A DNA stretch of 64,000 bases from Pseudomonas fluorescens (GTDB lineage Bacteria; Pseudomonadota; Gammaproteobacteria; Pseudomonadales; Pseudomonadaceae). The notes beneath the pieces were generated by a model that saw only the letters and a program-made list of their open reading frames with translations, was not told where the DNA came from and made no database searches. Below are positions 35,027-42,857 of the stretch, piece after piece. The DNA is taken from assembly GCF_002022275.1 (NCBI RefSeq), contig NZ_MSDF01000007.1, forward strand, positions 244,394-308,393, given 5' to 3'. How positions within the stretch are numbered: position 1 is the stretch's first letter; the number at the start of each line of letters is the position of its first letter. The translations under genes were made by a program, and so were the position numbers.

Positions 35027-36067
35027 ATGAACCTCAGTATTCTTTACGCACTCGCCGCCGCCGCCCTGTTCGGCGCCAGCACCCCGCTCGCCAAAAGCCT
35101 CGGCCTGGGCCTCTCGCCCGTGCTGCTCGCAGGCCTGCTCTACCTCGGCAGCGGCATCGGTCTCGCAGGCGTACGCCTGATCCGTGATCGCGGCTGGAAA
35201 CCCACCGGGCTCCCCCCTTCCGAATGGCCCTGGCTGATCGGCGCCATCGCCTTCGGCGGCATCCTCGGGCCGGTTGCACTGATGTTCGGCCTGACCCGCA
35301 CCGCCGGCGCGACCGCCTCATTGATGCTCAACCTTGAATCCGTACTGACCGCCGTCATCGCCTGGCTGGTCTTCAGGGAAAACGCCGACCGCCGCATCGT
35401 GTTCGGGATGATCGCGATTGTGCTGGGCGGCGTGGTGTTGTCCTGGTCCGACGGAGGCGGCGCGAGTCACGACTGGACCGGGCCGTTGGCGGTGGCGTTT
35501 GCCTGCTTGTGCTGGGGGATTGATAACAATTTGACGCGCAAGGTGTCGGCGTCGGACGCGCTGTTTATTGCCGGGGCGAAGGGGTTGATTGCGGGACTGG
35601 TGAACTGCGGATTGGCGCTTTACCTTGGCGCGCAGGTTCCGGGGATGGCGCAATTGGGGCCTATCCTGCTGGTTGGTTTTTTGGGGTATGGCGTGAGTCT
35701 GGTGATGTTTGTGCTGGCGTTGCGCGGCTTGGGCAGTGCGCGTACCGGCGCCTACTTCTCGACCGCGCCCTTCCTCGGTGCCGCGGTAGCGCTGCTGATG
35801 TTTGGGGAGTCGGTGTCAGTCGCGTTCTGGATTGCGTTGGCGCTGATGGCTGTGGGTGTGTGGTTGCACCTGACGGAGCGGCACGCGCATGAGCACCTGC
35901 ATGAGGCGACGGAGCACGGGCATCGACATGTGCATGATGAGCATCATCAGCATGAGCATGGGTTTGAGTGGGAACCGGGGAAGCCGCACAGTCACGTGCA
36001 TGTACATGGGGTGATGCGGCATAGCCATGCGCATTTTCCGGATGTGCATCATCGGCATAGGCATTGA
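35027..36067 (+). CDS. EamA/DMT-family transporter with histidine-rich C-terminal tail
   Basis: A 346-aa membrane protein: two EamA repeats with ten hydrophobic helices (residues about 1-285), then an unusual cytosolic tail of some 60 residues containing more than 20 His with Glu and Asp (for example HEHLHEATEHGHRHVHDEHH). DMT proteins normally export amino acids or metabolites and are about 300 aa long. Such a tail is typical of zinc, nickel or cobalt handling proteins, so a metal-responsive or metal-carrying function is plausible but unproven. Confidence 0.88.
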   Translation: MNLSILYALAAAALFGASTPLAKSLGLGLSPVLLAGLLYLGSGIGLAGVRLIRDRGWKPTGLPPSEWPWLIGAIAFGGILGPVALMFGLTRTAGATASLMLNLESVLTAVIAWLVFRENADRRIVFGMIAIVLGGVVLSWSDGGGASHDWTGPLAVAFACLCWGIDNNLTRKVSASDALFIAGAKGLIAGLVNCGLALYLGAQVPGMAQLGPILLVGFLGYGVSLVMFVLALRGLGSARTGAYFSTAPFLGAAVALLMFGESVSVAFWIALALMAVGVWLHLTERHAHEHLHEATEHGHRHVHDEHHQHEHGFEWEPGKPHSHVHVHGVMRHSHAHFPDVHHRHRH

Positions 36068-36136
36068 GGGGGCCTTTTTGCGCAATGTCCTACAGCTCAT
36101 TCGGAAGCAGTACGCTCCTGGTTTTCACCAACCAAC

Positions 36137-36190
36137 CTTATAGTCGCTGGGTCGCTTTGTAAGCGGCCGGGTTTGGCGACTCGACTACAA
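36137..36190 (+). repeat. structured intergenic element (TAGTCGCTGGGTCGC type)
   Basis: TAGTCGC at 36141 pairs with GCGACT at 36176, enclosing GTCGC...GCGGCCGGG. From memory similar TAGTCGCTGGGTCGC stretches precede small DUF3077-like genes in many fluorescent pseudomonads. Here one lies about 100 bp upstream of such a gene. It could be a structured leader; the recurrence claim needs a search. Confidence 0.4.
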
Positions 36191-36290
36191 GACGGAATGC
36201 AAACGACGTTATTTCAGGCTATTGGCGTTTTTAGCTGTGGCTCGTGAAAAAGCTTCGTTGTTATTTATCTTTGTCTTAATGGAGTCACTC

Positions 36291-36560
36291 ATGAACCAAT
36301 ACATGGCCCTCACCAGCAACGACAGCGCCACCCCGGCCCTTTTTGTCGATACCACCGTGCCACTAGAGATACTGCTTGAAGCTGCTAGCTATCGGCTTCG
36401 TGCCGTTACTCAAGTACTTGAGAACCTTGCACTGCGTAGCGAAATAAGTAGTGACACGGTTGTACTAAACGATTTTGCCCTGCTGTGCTCAATTCCACTG
36501 CGAGACGGGTGCGATTTACTGGATGTCATAGGCCGTCGGATGAACATGCCGTGCGCATGA
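36291..36560 (+). CDS. small DUF3077-like hypothetical protein
   Basis: An 89-aa soluble protein with no recognised catalytic motif. Its layout (LFVDTTVPLEILLEAASYRL, then AVTQVLENLA and LLDVIGRRM) resembles the short DUF3077 proteins of Pseudomonas, which are commonly found singly near mobile elements. The ATG at 36291 is preceded by GGAG at 36281-36284; earlier in-frame ATGs at 36279 and 36222 lack this. Function unknown. Confidence 0.55.
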   Translation: MNQYMALTSNDSATPALFVDTTVPLEILLEAASYRLRAVTQVLENLALRSEISSDTVVLNDFALLCSIPLRDGCDLLDVIGRRMNMPCA

Positions 36561-36596
36561 TCTAAGAAAGGCACTTTTTCAAAACCCACACATCAC

Positions 36597-36631
36597 AAAA
36601 CCCCTGACATCTCCCGAAATCAGGGGTTTTG
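36597..36631 (+). terminator. Rho-independent terminator
   Basis: AAAACCCCTGA pairs with TCAGGGGTTTT across a 12-nt loop. It is symmetric and could work in both directions; the plus-strand reading would end the small gene at 36291. Its stem resembles those of the terminators at 37618 and 38781 in the same hotspot. Confidence 0.75.
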
Positions 36632-36681
36632 TTTGGCTCGTATTTGCTGATTGCGAGGATCGAATAAATCATGTCCCGTTT

Positions 36682-36837
36682 ACCGAACTGCTCACCACTG
36701 GCGCTACCTCGGTTGACTGGATTGCAAAGCAGATGGGCCACACCAGTGCGAACATGATCAGACAGCACTATGGAACGTGGATGAACGGGGATGGGCCGGA
36801 CATCCTTAGTTTGCTTCAACACGCGCATCGTTTATAA
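36682..36837 (+). pseudogene. C-terminal remnant of a tyrosine recombinase (integrase)
   Basis: The frame ending at the TAA of 36835-36837 encodes TELLTTGATSVDWIAKQMGH followed by TSANMIRQHYGTWMN. This is the end of a phage-type integrase: conserved G-H with catalytic His and, nine residues on, the catalytic Tyr of QHYGTW. The Arg-x-x-Arg part and all of the N-terminal and core-binding domains are missing. It is a truncated relic of an element at the tRNA-Ser hotspot. Confidence 0.8.
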
Positions 36838-36866
36838 ATGTATGTCAGCGTCTTTGAGAAGAGCTT

Positions 36867-37478
36867 ATGCCCTTACTGAATAGATACGAATCGCTTCTGC
36901 TTAAAAAGGAATTAACCCTAGCGCAACCCTACTGGAATCGTGTCAGCCAGTGCCTTGCTATGCGACTACACAACGGATCGTTACTCCGGCGGATCAATAA
37001 ATTTTCAGTATTGGACGAGATTGCTCTTCTCGAGAAAACCCCCACCAGTCGTCCTACAGGAACAAAAGCCGCTGAGAAATTCAGAGGGCCTATTCTTGGA
37101 CGTTTCTGGCACAAGCATTACTTTGACGCATATCATTTACCCGAGAACATAAACAACAGATGGTTTGGAGGATTTGCAAAAAAGCAAGGATTACTGCAAG
37201 CCATGTTCCGAGAAATTCTAATGGGAGAAGACGATACAGATATGAATGACTATCGAGAGGCTGTTGCCAATCGAATTTCACATTCTTTTGTATACGGGGC
37301 ACTTGAGGAGAGAAAAAAGAGAGGTGCCTTAACTGGTGAATGGCTCATTTACTACGTGCATGATGGGCTGAATTACTATTTGGACTTGGCAGACCATAGC
37401 TCGTTGGACGACCAGCAAGGGCTGTTTGATCGTTTGAAAGACGGTTGCGCCTGGGAATTCCCCTTTGCCTTCGATTAG
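36867..37478 (+). CDS. hypothetical protein, 203 aa, in the tRNA-Ser hotspot
   Basis: I do not recognise this protein. It has no signal peptide or membrane segment, is rich in aromatic and basic residues (RFWHKHYFDAYHLPEN near residue 79, WLIYYVHDGLNYYLDLADH near residue 158), and is predicted soluble. It begins 30 bp after the integrase remnant and its codons are AT-richer than the flanking chromosome, both signs of horizontal acquisition. A cargo, possibly defence, function is a guess from position only. Confidence 0.7.
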   Translation: MPLLNRYESLLLKKELTLAQPYWNRVSQCLAMRLHNGSLLRRINKFSVLDEIALLEKTPTSRPTGTKAAEKFRGPILGRFWHKHYFDAYHLPENINNRWFGGFAKKQGLLQAMFREILMGEDDTDMNDYREAVANRISHSFVYGALEERKKRGALTGEWLIYYVHDGLNYYLDLADHSSLDDQQGLFDRLKDGCAWEFPFAFD

Positions 37479-37611
37479 ATCCACTCTGCCCTCCACATGT
37501 TGCTGAATGGTTCATTCATCTCTCAAATGTGACCCTCAATGCGAGCCATTCATCACTCGGTGAGCAGCCAGTATTCCCAAGGACGCTCCCTAATAGGCCT
37601 TTGACCCTCTA

Positions 37612-37686
37612 AAAACAAAAATCCCCTGAAAGCCTAAACGTTTTCAGGGGGTTGATCGTTTTTAAATTTGGCGGTAAAGGAGAGAT
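37612..37686. repeat. degenerate duplicate of tRNA-Ser 3' end and terminator (att-like site)
   Basis: This stretch repeats, with several mismatches, the segment at 38773-38847. It has a CCCCTGAA...TTCAGGGG hairpin, then ATCGTTTTTAAATTTGGCGG, then TAAAGGAGAGAT. The last 18 nt (37669-37686) match the 3' end of tRNA-Ser(GGA) at 38830-38847 with one mismatch. A partial tRNA 3' end 1.16 kb downstream of the intact tRNA is the usual scar of integrase-mediated insertion. Confidence 0.75.
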
Positions 37687-37731
37687 GCGCAGCTTATTTT
37701 CAAGGAAACCAATTTGCCCACGGCCAAGGAT

Positions 37732-38544
37732 TCAGAAGATAGTTTTTATAACTTTATCGACTCCTGTAATAAGCTCGCTTACCTCCTCAACTGTTGGGTC
37801 GGTCGAATTCTTATGACCACATTTATTACGAATATCGCCAAGATACTGAATTTGCCTAAACTGCGGCATTTCAATGACACCAGCCGCTTTAAGCGCATCG
37901 TTTAGCACCGCAATAGTTCCTGACTTTTTGGGCAAATTGTGGTTATCACAGACCTGCTTCATGTGGCCTTCCAGCACAACTCCAGCCACAGCGCCGGCTG
38001 CACGAGAAAACTTGTTTTTTAGCAGCTCTGTAGCAACCTCAAGTTCAGAATCAAAGAGATCAGCCTGTACCAATTGCTTAATATCAAAAAGTGAACTCTC
38101 GAAACGTTTTTCTACTGATTCAAGGATAGCAATTTGTTGCTGTAGCAATGAAACGGCGGATGACATATCAACGATCACATTCCCATCATACCGAGTCGAC
38201 GAAAGCGATTGGCATGCGTCCTCAATTCGATAAGTCTCGACGTCAAATGATTTTCGCGTTTTTGGTCGCTCGTAAAATTTTACGAAGTCCGCATACCTGT
38301 CTGGAAGGAGCTGCTTTACAACAACGAGCGCTTCGGAATACCAGTGGTGGTAGCAAATCCGGAAGGGTTTGAGCTTATCTTCATAAATTTCAATTTTTTC
38401 CGCAGTCCATCCAATTCCTGCCTTACGGTCCCGCCATTTTTCCGGGCCTTCCGACTCATAGACAAGCGCTTGGAGAACCACTCGCCCCTCCTGAAGCAAA
38501 GCCTTCAGATCTTCCCGGTACTTTTCTAAATTGGATACTGTCAT
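37732..38544 (-). CDS. putative HEPN-domain protein between att-like sites
   Basis: A 270-aa, largely helical soluble protein. Residues about 167-270 look like a HEPN-type domain (LLKNKFSRAAGAVAGVVLEG, then YLGDIRNKCGH) with R239-x4-H244, the pattern of HEPN ribonucleases. The N-terminal part (residues 1-90) is charged and unassigned; residues 125-160 may be a coiled coil. HEPN proteins are frequent in abortive-infection and toxin systems; a bare MazE/MNT-type partner is not seen. The gene is AT-rich and is the only intact gene between the tRNA and its duplicate. The ATG at 38544 was preferred over 38589. Confidence 0.65.
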   Translation of the reverse strand: MTVSNLEKYREDLKALLQEGRVVLQALVYESEGPEKWRDRKAGIGWTAEKIEIYEDKLKPFRICYHHWYSEALVVVKQLLPDRYADFVKFYERPKTRKSFDVETYRIEDACQSLSSTRYDGNVIVDMSSAVSLLQQQIAILESVEKRFESSLFDIKQLVQADLFDSELEVATELLKNKFSRAAGAVAGVVLEGHMKQVCDNHNLPKKSGTIAVLNDALKAAGVIEMPQFRQIQYLGDIRNKCGHKNSTDPTVEEVSELITGVDKVIKTIF

Positions 38545-38626
38545 CGCTCCCTCGCCAGTAGATGACCAGATTGATCGCCGGCCAAGCAAGGCAGAGTAAT
38601 AGCATTTTAGTGCCGCGAATAGTTGA

Positions 38627-38755
38627 GCCTACGTTGTTCAGGCATCCCTAACATTCGTAGGTGTGAGTCTGTCCGATCCTGCAGTGCTGAAAGAGAAAAT
38701 CATAGATAGGACGCTTCAGCAGAATCCTACCGTTCCCATGGATGTTCCCATATGA
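38627..38755 (+). pseudogene. short in-frame gene remnant near the tRNA, possibly integrase C-terminus
   Basis: A 42-codon open stretch without a start codon ends at TGA 38753-38755 and reads VGVSLSDPAVLKEKIIDRTL, then QQNPTVPMDVPI. The peptide looks like a genuine protein C-terminus rather than random translation. Its place next to the tRNA-Ser attachment site suggests a second integrase relic, but none of the catalytic residues is covered. Weakly supported. Confidence 0.3.
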
Positions 38756-38780
38756 GCCTTTTTTGCCACCCTGAAAACAC

Positions 38781-38815
38781 AAAACCCCTGAAAACTTTAA
38801 CGTTTTCAGGGGTTT
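38781..38815 (-). terminator. tRNA-Ser terminator
   Basis: CCCCTGAAAAC pairs with GTTTTCAGGGG, with an A-run on the plus strand that gives a U-run on the minus strand. It lies about 15 nt beyond the tRNA 3' end. Its copy occurs at 37618-37651 in the att-like duplicate. Confidence 0.8.
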
Positions 38816-38829
38816 AGTCGTTTCTAATT

Positions 38830-38919
38830 TGGCGGTGAAGGAGAGATTCGAACTCTCGATACAATTTCTTGTATACACACTTTCCAGGCGTGCTCCTTAA
38901 GCCACTCGGACACTTCACC
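38830..38919 (-). tRNA. tRNA-Ser (anticodon GGA)
   Basis: Read on the minus strand, GGTGAAG pairs with CTTCACC as a 7-bp acceptor stem, followed by G and an encoded CCA. The D-arm, an anticodon arm with loop CTGGAAA (anticodon GGA), a long class II variable arm (ATACAAGAAATTGTAT) and the T-arm GAGAGTTCGAATCTCTC are all present. The 90-nt length fits tRNA-Ser. Its 3' end serves as an integration site, given the duplicate at 37669. Confidence 0.95.
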
Positions 38920-39255
38920 GTATCTCGTCAAACCAGTTCAGTCTGTCGAGGCGCGCTAATGTAGTCGAAAGCCTTTCTGATGGCAAAGGGTTTTTTCAGA
39001 ATTTTCATGCGCTTAGACGGTTATGCCGTGACACACCTCGCGAGGGGCGTTGATTCTGCCATTCTCTGGCATCCGCGGCAGGCGTCTGGGGCGGTTGCTG
39101 CGCCCTGCTCCGGGGCGTCTACCCTTGGGGATGCGGGAAAAGTCTGACTGGGCAGTCAGTCACGGCGCTTTACCGGGGCGGGCGTGGTGGGTAACGTCTG
39201 CGCATGCATGCCTATAAATAGCCTCTCTATAACAAGTCTTATAAGGAACCGCGTC
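38920..39255. other. intergenic region between tRNA-Ser and enoyl-CoA hydratase gene
   Basis: No gene is supported. It holds the tRNA promoter (minus strand, near 38920-38970) and the leader of the enoyl-CoA hydratase gene. A GC-rich stretch around 39070-39190 includes the near-palindrome TGACTGGGCAGTCA. Confidence 0.4.
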
Positions 39256-39942
39256 ATGAGTGAGTTGATCTCCTACCACCTCGAAGACGGTATCGCGACA
39301 CTGACCTTGAGCAACGGCAAGGTGAATGCCATTTCTCCGTCGGTGGTCGCCGAGTTTAATGCAGCGCTGGATCAGGCCGAGAAGGATCGGGCGGTGGTGA
39401 TCATCACTGGCACGCCGGGGATTTTGTCGGGTGGTTATGATTTGAAGGTGATGACGGCCGGGCCTAAAGAGGCGATTGGCTTGGTGACGTCCGGCTCGAC
39501 GCTGGCGCGTCGCTTGTTGTCGCATCCGTTCCCGGTGATTGTGGCGTGCCCTGGGCATGCGGTGGCCAAGGGCGCATTCCTGTTGTTGTCGGCAGATTAC
39601 CGGATTGGCGTGGACGGCCCGTTCAGCATTGGTCTGAATGAGGTGGCGATCGGCATGACCATGCACCACGCGGGTATCGAGCTGGCGCGTGATCGTCTGC
39701 GCAAGTCGGCGTTTCATCGCTCGGTGATCAATGCGGAGATGTTTGACCCGCAGGGCGCGCTGCAAGCGGGCTTCCTGGATAAGGTGGTGGCGCCTGAGGA
39801 ATTGCCTGCGGCGGCGCTGGAAGCGGCGCGTCAGTTGAAGAAGATCAACATGAATGCCCACAAGCACACCAAGCTGAAAGTGCGTAAGGCGCTGCTTGAA
39901 GCCCTGGATGATGCAATTATTCAGGATCAGACTCACTTCTGA
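39256..39942 (+). CDS. enoyl-CoA hydratase/isomerase (crotonase) family protein
   Basis: A 228-aa crotonase-fold enzyme with the oxyanion-hole segments GTPGILSGGYDLK near residue 55 and CPGHAVAKGAFLLLSADYRIG near residue 100. The short length and the unusual position of catalytic acids (NEVAIGMTM) leave hydratase, isomerase or another CoA-thioester chemistry open. The start was set at 39256 after AAGGAACCGCGTC. It is monocistronic with its own terminator 27 bp downstream. Confidence 0.9.
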   Translation: MSELISYHLEDGIATLTLSNGKVNAISPSVVAEFNAALDQAEKDRAVVIITGTPGILSGGYDLKVMTAGPKEAIGLVTSGSTLARRLLSHPFPVIVACPGHAVAKGAFLLLSADYRIGVDGPFSIGLNEVAIGMTMHHAGIELARDRLRKSAFHRSVINAEMFDPQGALQAGFLDKVVAPEELPAAALEAARQLKKINMNAHKHTKLKVRKALLEALDDAIIQDQTHF

Positions 39943-39968
39943 ATCTAATTCCTACGTCTGCTGTGCCG

Positions 39969-39996
39969 AAGCCCGACCTTGAGTCGGGCTTTTTCT
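39969..39996 (+). terminator. Rho-independent terminator after the crotonase gene
   Basis: AGCCCGACCTTGAGTCGGGCT forms an 8-bp GC-rich stem-loop followed by TTTTTCTT. Confidence 0.9.
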
Positions 39997-40160
39997 TACA
40001 AATAAATCCGAAACACCCTCAACCGCTCTAGCCGGGCTTTGCTGGCACTTGTTGAAACATGTGCTTAAACATCGCCTATCTCCTACGTCTTTAGGGGCAA
40101 TTGCCGAATACAGTGCACATCCGTACACTGCGCCAAATTTTGTCCCGATGGGCTGTGTCG

Positions 40161-40907
40161 ATGCTTTTTTTGTTACGTATGTTGTTGATGGGACTGCACT
40201 TTATGCTCGCCGGCGTGCTGGGCGTACTGCTGGGGATCTGTCGGCCGTTCAACCCTGACAACAGTCGCCTCTGCGCGCGCCTCTACGGGCTGCCCGCGAT
40301 GTGGTTGTTGCGGCTGAATGTGCAGGCGGATGTCGACTCGCTGCGAAACAAGCCTGGCACGTGCGTGATCATCGCCAACCATCAGTCCAACTATGACCTG
40401 TTTGTGCTCGGCACCGTGGTGCCTTACCGCACGGTGTGTATCGCCAAGAAGAGCCTGAAATGGGTGCCGTTGTTTGGCCAACTGTTCTGGCTGGCGGGCA
40501 ATGTGTTGATTGACCGCGGCAATGCGCACAAGGCGCGTCGCGCGATGTTGACTACTACGCATACCTTGCAGCATGAAGACACTTCTATCTGGGTGTTCCC
40601 GGAGGGCACGCGCAATTTGGGCAAAGGGTTGTTGCCGTTCAAGAAGGGCGCGTTTCATATGGCGATTGCGGCGGGTGTGCCGATCGTGCAGGTGTGCGTG
40701 AGCAATTACGTCAACCATATGCAGCTGAATCGCTGGGCCAGTGGTGATGTACTCATACGCTCGTTGCCGCCGATTCCTACGTCTGGCATGACTGCGGATG
40801 ACGTACCTGGCCTGATGCAGCTTTGCCAGCAGCAGATGGAAGAATGCATCACAGCGATGGACCGTAATCTGCAAACTGCTGTAACAACCGAACTCGCTTC
40901 CAGCTAA
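40161..40907 (+). CDS. 1-acyl-sn-glycerol-3-phosphate acyltransferase (PlsC-like)
   Basis: A 248-aa membrane-associated acyltransferase making phosphatidic acid or remodelling phospholipids. Motif I is NHQSNYD (H-x4-D), motif III is FPEGTRN, and motif IV is the GVPIVQVCVSN segment. An N-terminal hydrophobic helix (MLLMGLHFMLAGVLGVLLG) anchors it. The frame is open back to a TTG at 40101, but the ATG at 40161 puts the anchor at the N-terminus as usual for the family. Pseudomonas has several PlsC paralogues. Confidence 0.9.
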   Translation: MLFLLRMLLMGLHFMLAGVLGVLLGICRPFNPDNSRLCARLYGLPAMWLLRLNVQADVDSLRNKPGTCVIIANHQSNYDLFVLGTVVPYRTVCIAKKSLKWVPLFGQLFWLAGNVLIDRGNAHKARRAMLTTTHTLQHEDTSIWVFPEGTRNLGKGLLPFKKGAFHMAIAAGVPIVQVCVSNYVNHMQLNRWASGDVLIRSLPPIPTSGMTADDVPGLMQLCQQQMEECITAMDRNLQTAVTTELASS

Positions 40908-40949
40908 GCTGCCCAACATCTGTCCTCCTAACAAGAAGCGATCAGCACC

Positions 40950-41921
40950 ATGGGTAGAGTTGTTGCGGCAGCTGTTTACAGCGCCGGTAAGAAAGTCAGG
41001 GATATCACCCTCGACGAGGGCGCGGCCTGGGCTGCAAAACCTGATCACTTTGTGTGGATCGGCCTGGAAGAACCCGACGCGCAGGAACTGGCCAACTTGC
41101 AACGCCAGTTCAACCTGCATGAACTCGCCATCGAAGACGCCCTGGAAAAACACAGCCGCCCGAAGCTTGAAACCTTCGGCGATGCGCTGTTTATCGTCAC
41201 CTATTCACCGGTGCGCGAGAACGGCAAGCTGGAGTTTATCGAAACCCATATCTTCGCCGGCAACGGCTACATCATCACCGCGCGTAACGGGCATTCGGCG
41301 TCCTACGGCTTTGTGCGTCAGCGCTGTGAGGCGCGGCCGCTGTTGCTGGAGCATGGGGAAGATTTCGTACTCTATGCGCTGCTGGATTTCGTCACCGAAA
41401 ACTATCAGCCGGTGAGCGAGGCCATACACGCCGAGATTGATGAGCTGGAGCGCAATGTGCTGTGCAGCTCACTGAGTGAACGCGACATCCAGAAGATCCA
41501 CGGCCTGCGCCGTGACGTGCTGCGGCTCAAGCGTTATGTGGCGCCGATGGTGGAGATCAGCCAGGAGCTGCAGAAGCTGAGCTTCCCGTTTATCGACAAG
41601 AACATGCGTCCGTACTTCCGTGACGTGCAGATCCACGTGACGCGCCAGATGGAAGACCTCACCACGCTGCGCGATATCGCCAGCCAGACCATCGAGATCG
41701 GTGTGTTGCTGGAGGCGTCGCGCCAAAGTGTGGTGCAGCGAAAGTTTGCCGCATGGGCAGCGATTCTGGCGTTCCCCACGGCGGTCGCGGGGATTTACGG
41801 GATGAACTTCCAGAACATGCCCGAGCTGCAATGGCACTACGGCTATTTTGCGGTGCTCGGGTTTATTGCGGTGGGCTGCACCAGTTTGTGGGCCAGCTTT
41901 AAACGGTCGGGCTGGCTTTAA
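40950..41921 (+). CDS. corA: CorA-family magnesium/divalent cation channel
   Basis: A 323-aa protein with a long cytosolic alpha/beta funnel and two C-terminal helices. The CorA signature YGMNFQNMPEL follows the first helix near residue 285, and the tail is short and basic. Homopentameric channels of this family bring in Mg2+ (or Co2+/Ni2+); some members move zinc. Its stop overlaps the convergent amidotransferase gene by 4 bp. Confidence 0.93.
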   Translation: MGRVVAAAVYSAGKKVRDITLDEGAAWAAKPDHFVWIGLEEPDAQELANLQRQFNLHELAIEDALEKHSRPKLETFGDALFIVTYSPVRENGKLEFIETHIFAGNGYIITARNGHSASYGFVRQRCEARPLLLEHGEDFVLYALLDFVTENYQPVSEAIHAEIDELERNVLCSSLSERDIQKIHGLRRDVLRLKRYVAPMVEISQELQKLSFPFIDKNMRPYFRDVQIHVTRQMEDLTTLRDIASQTIEIGVLLEASRQSVVQRKFAAWAAILAFPTAVAGIYGMNFQNMPELQWHYGYFAVLGFIAVGCTSLWASFKRSGWL

Positions 41922-42643
41922 ACCGTCGCTTCCGGCTTGTGCGCGACGAAGCGCATCATCCATTCCGCCACGGTTGCGCCGTGGTGGTCGCGCTCCAGGC
42001 TGGCGACGCCGTGGGTGTAGACCTTTTCTCCGAGGGTTGTCTGAAGGATCTCGAGCAACTCGCGGGAATAGTCGTGGATGAATTCAGGGTGACCCTGGAA
42101 GCACAGCACCTGGTCTTCGATGTGGTAAGCCGCAAACGGGCAGAAATCGCTTGAGGCGATCACGGTGGCGTTTTCCGGCAACGTCGTGACTTGGTCCTGA
42201 TGGCTGATGAGCAGGGTCAGTTCTTCCACCACCGGGCTCATCCACGGTGCCTTGGCGTTGAGTTTGTAATCATGGATGCCCATGCCCCAGCCTTTGGTCG
42301 CGCGCTCGGTTTTGCCGCCCAATAACAGCGCCAGTAACTGGTGACCGAAGCAGATACCGAGCAGCTTGTCGCCGCGTGCGTAGCGCTCGAGCAGGTAGGT
42401 TTTGAGGGTTTGAATCCAGGGATCGGTGCCGAAGGAATCAGCCTTGCTGCCGGTGACGAGGTAGGCGTCGAACACCTCATCATCCGAGGGGTATTCACCC
42501 TGCACCACGTTGTAAACCACGAAATCGGCAGCAATCGGCTGTTTGGAAAACAGGCGCTTGAACATCTGCCCGTACCCTTGGTACTGATCGATCAAACCTG
42601 GACGCAGGATATCGGTTTCCAGGATACAGACGCGTAGCGACAT
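41918..42643 (-). CDS. class I glutamine amidotransferase-family protein
   Basis: A 241-aa stand-alone glutaminase domain of the GuaA-like type. Nucleophile Cys lies in LLGICFGHQLLA near residue 93 and the His-Glu pair in CFQGHPEFIHDY near residue 185. No synthetase domain is attached, as in gamma-glutamyl-type or YLR126C-like hydrolases. The start was set at the ATG at 42643, which opens on SLRVCILETD. The partner or substrate is unknown. Confidence 0.9.
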   Translation of the reverse strand: MSLRVCILETDILRPGLIDQYQGYGQMFKRLFSKQPIAADFVVYNVVQGEYPSDDEVFDAYLVTGSKADSFGTDPWIQTLKTYLLERYARGDKLLGICFGHQLLALLLGGKTERATKGWGMGIHDYKLNAKAPWMSPVVEELTLLISHQDQVTTLPENATVIASSDFCPFAAYHIEDQVLCFQGHPEFIHDYSRELLEILQTTLGEKVYTHGVASLERDHHGATVAEWMMRFVAHKPEATV

Positions 42644-42733
42644 AAAAAATACCTGACACTGTGATGGGAATAATGCACACCCCAGAGCCTGCCTTGAAAT
42701 ACCCCTGCAAAGCAAGTCCGCCAAGTGACCACC

Positions 42734-42823
42734 TGTGGGAGCGGGCTTGCCCGCGATGGCGACATATCAGCCGACCTGTGCATTGACTGATACACCGCTA
42801 TCGCGGGCAAGCCCGCTCCCACA
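42734..42823. repeat. REP doublet, GCGGGC type
   Basis: An inverted pair of TGTGGGAGCGGGCTTGCCCG units. Both arms are of the GCGGGC type, unlike the majority GCTGGC type of this window. Confidence 0.88.
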
Positions 42824-42857
42824 GGGGTTCTCTGTTGCTCAGGATAGGGCGTTTCGG

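Noticed and set aside
36597..36631. Possible third copy of the tRNA-Ser terminator and att site
   Set aside because: The hairpin stem CCCCTGA/TCAGGGG is similar, but the loop differs and no tRNA 3'-end sequence follows, so I call it only a terminator.
37714..37905. 63-codon plus-strand frame overlapping the HEPN-like gene
   Set aside because: It lies antisense to the 3' end of the 270-aa gene, has no ribosome-binding site and shows no recognisable feature.
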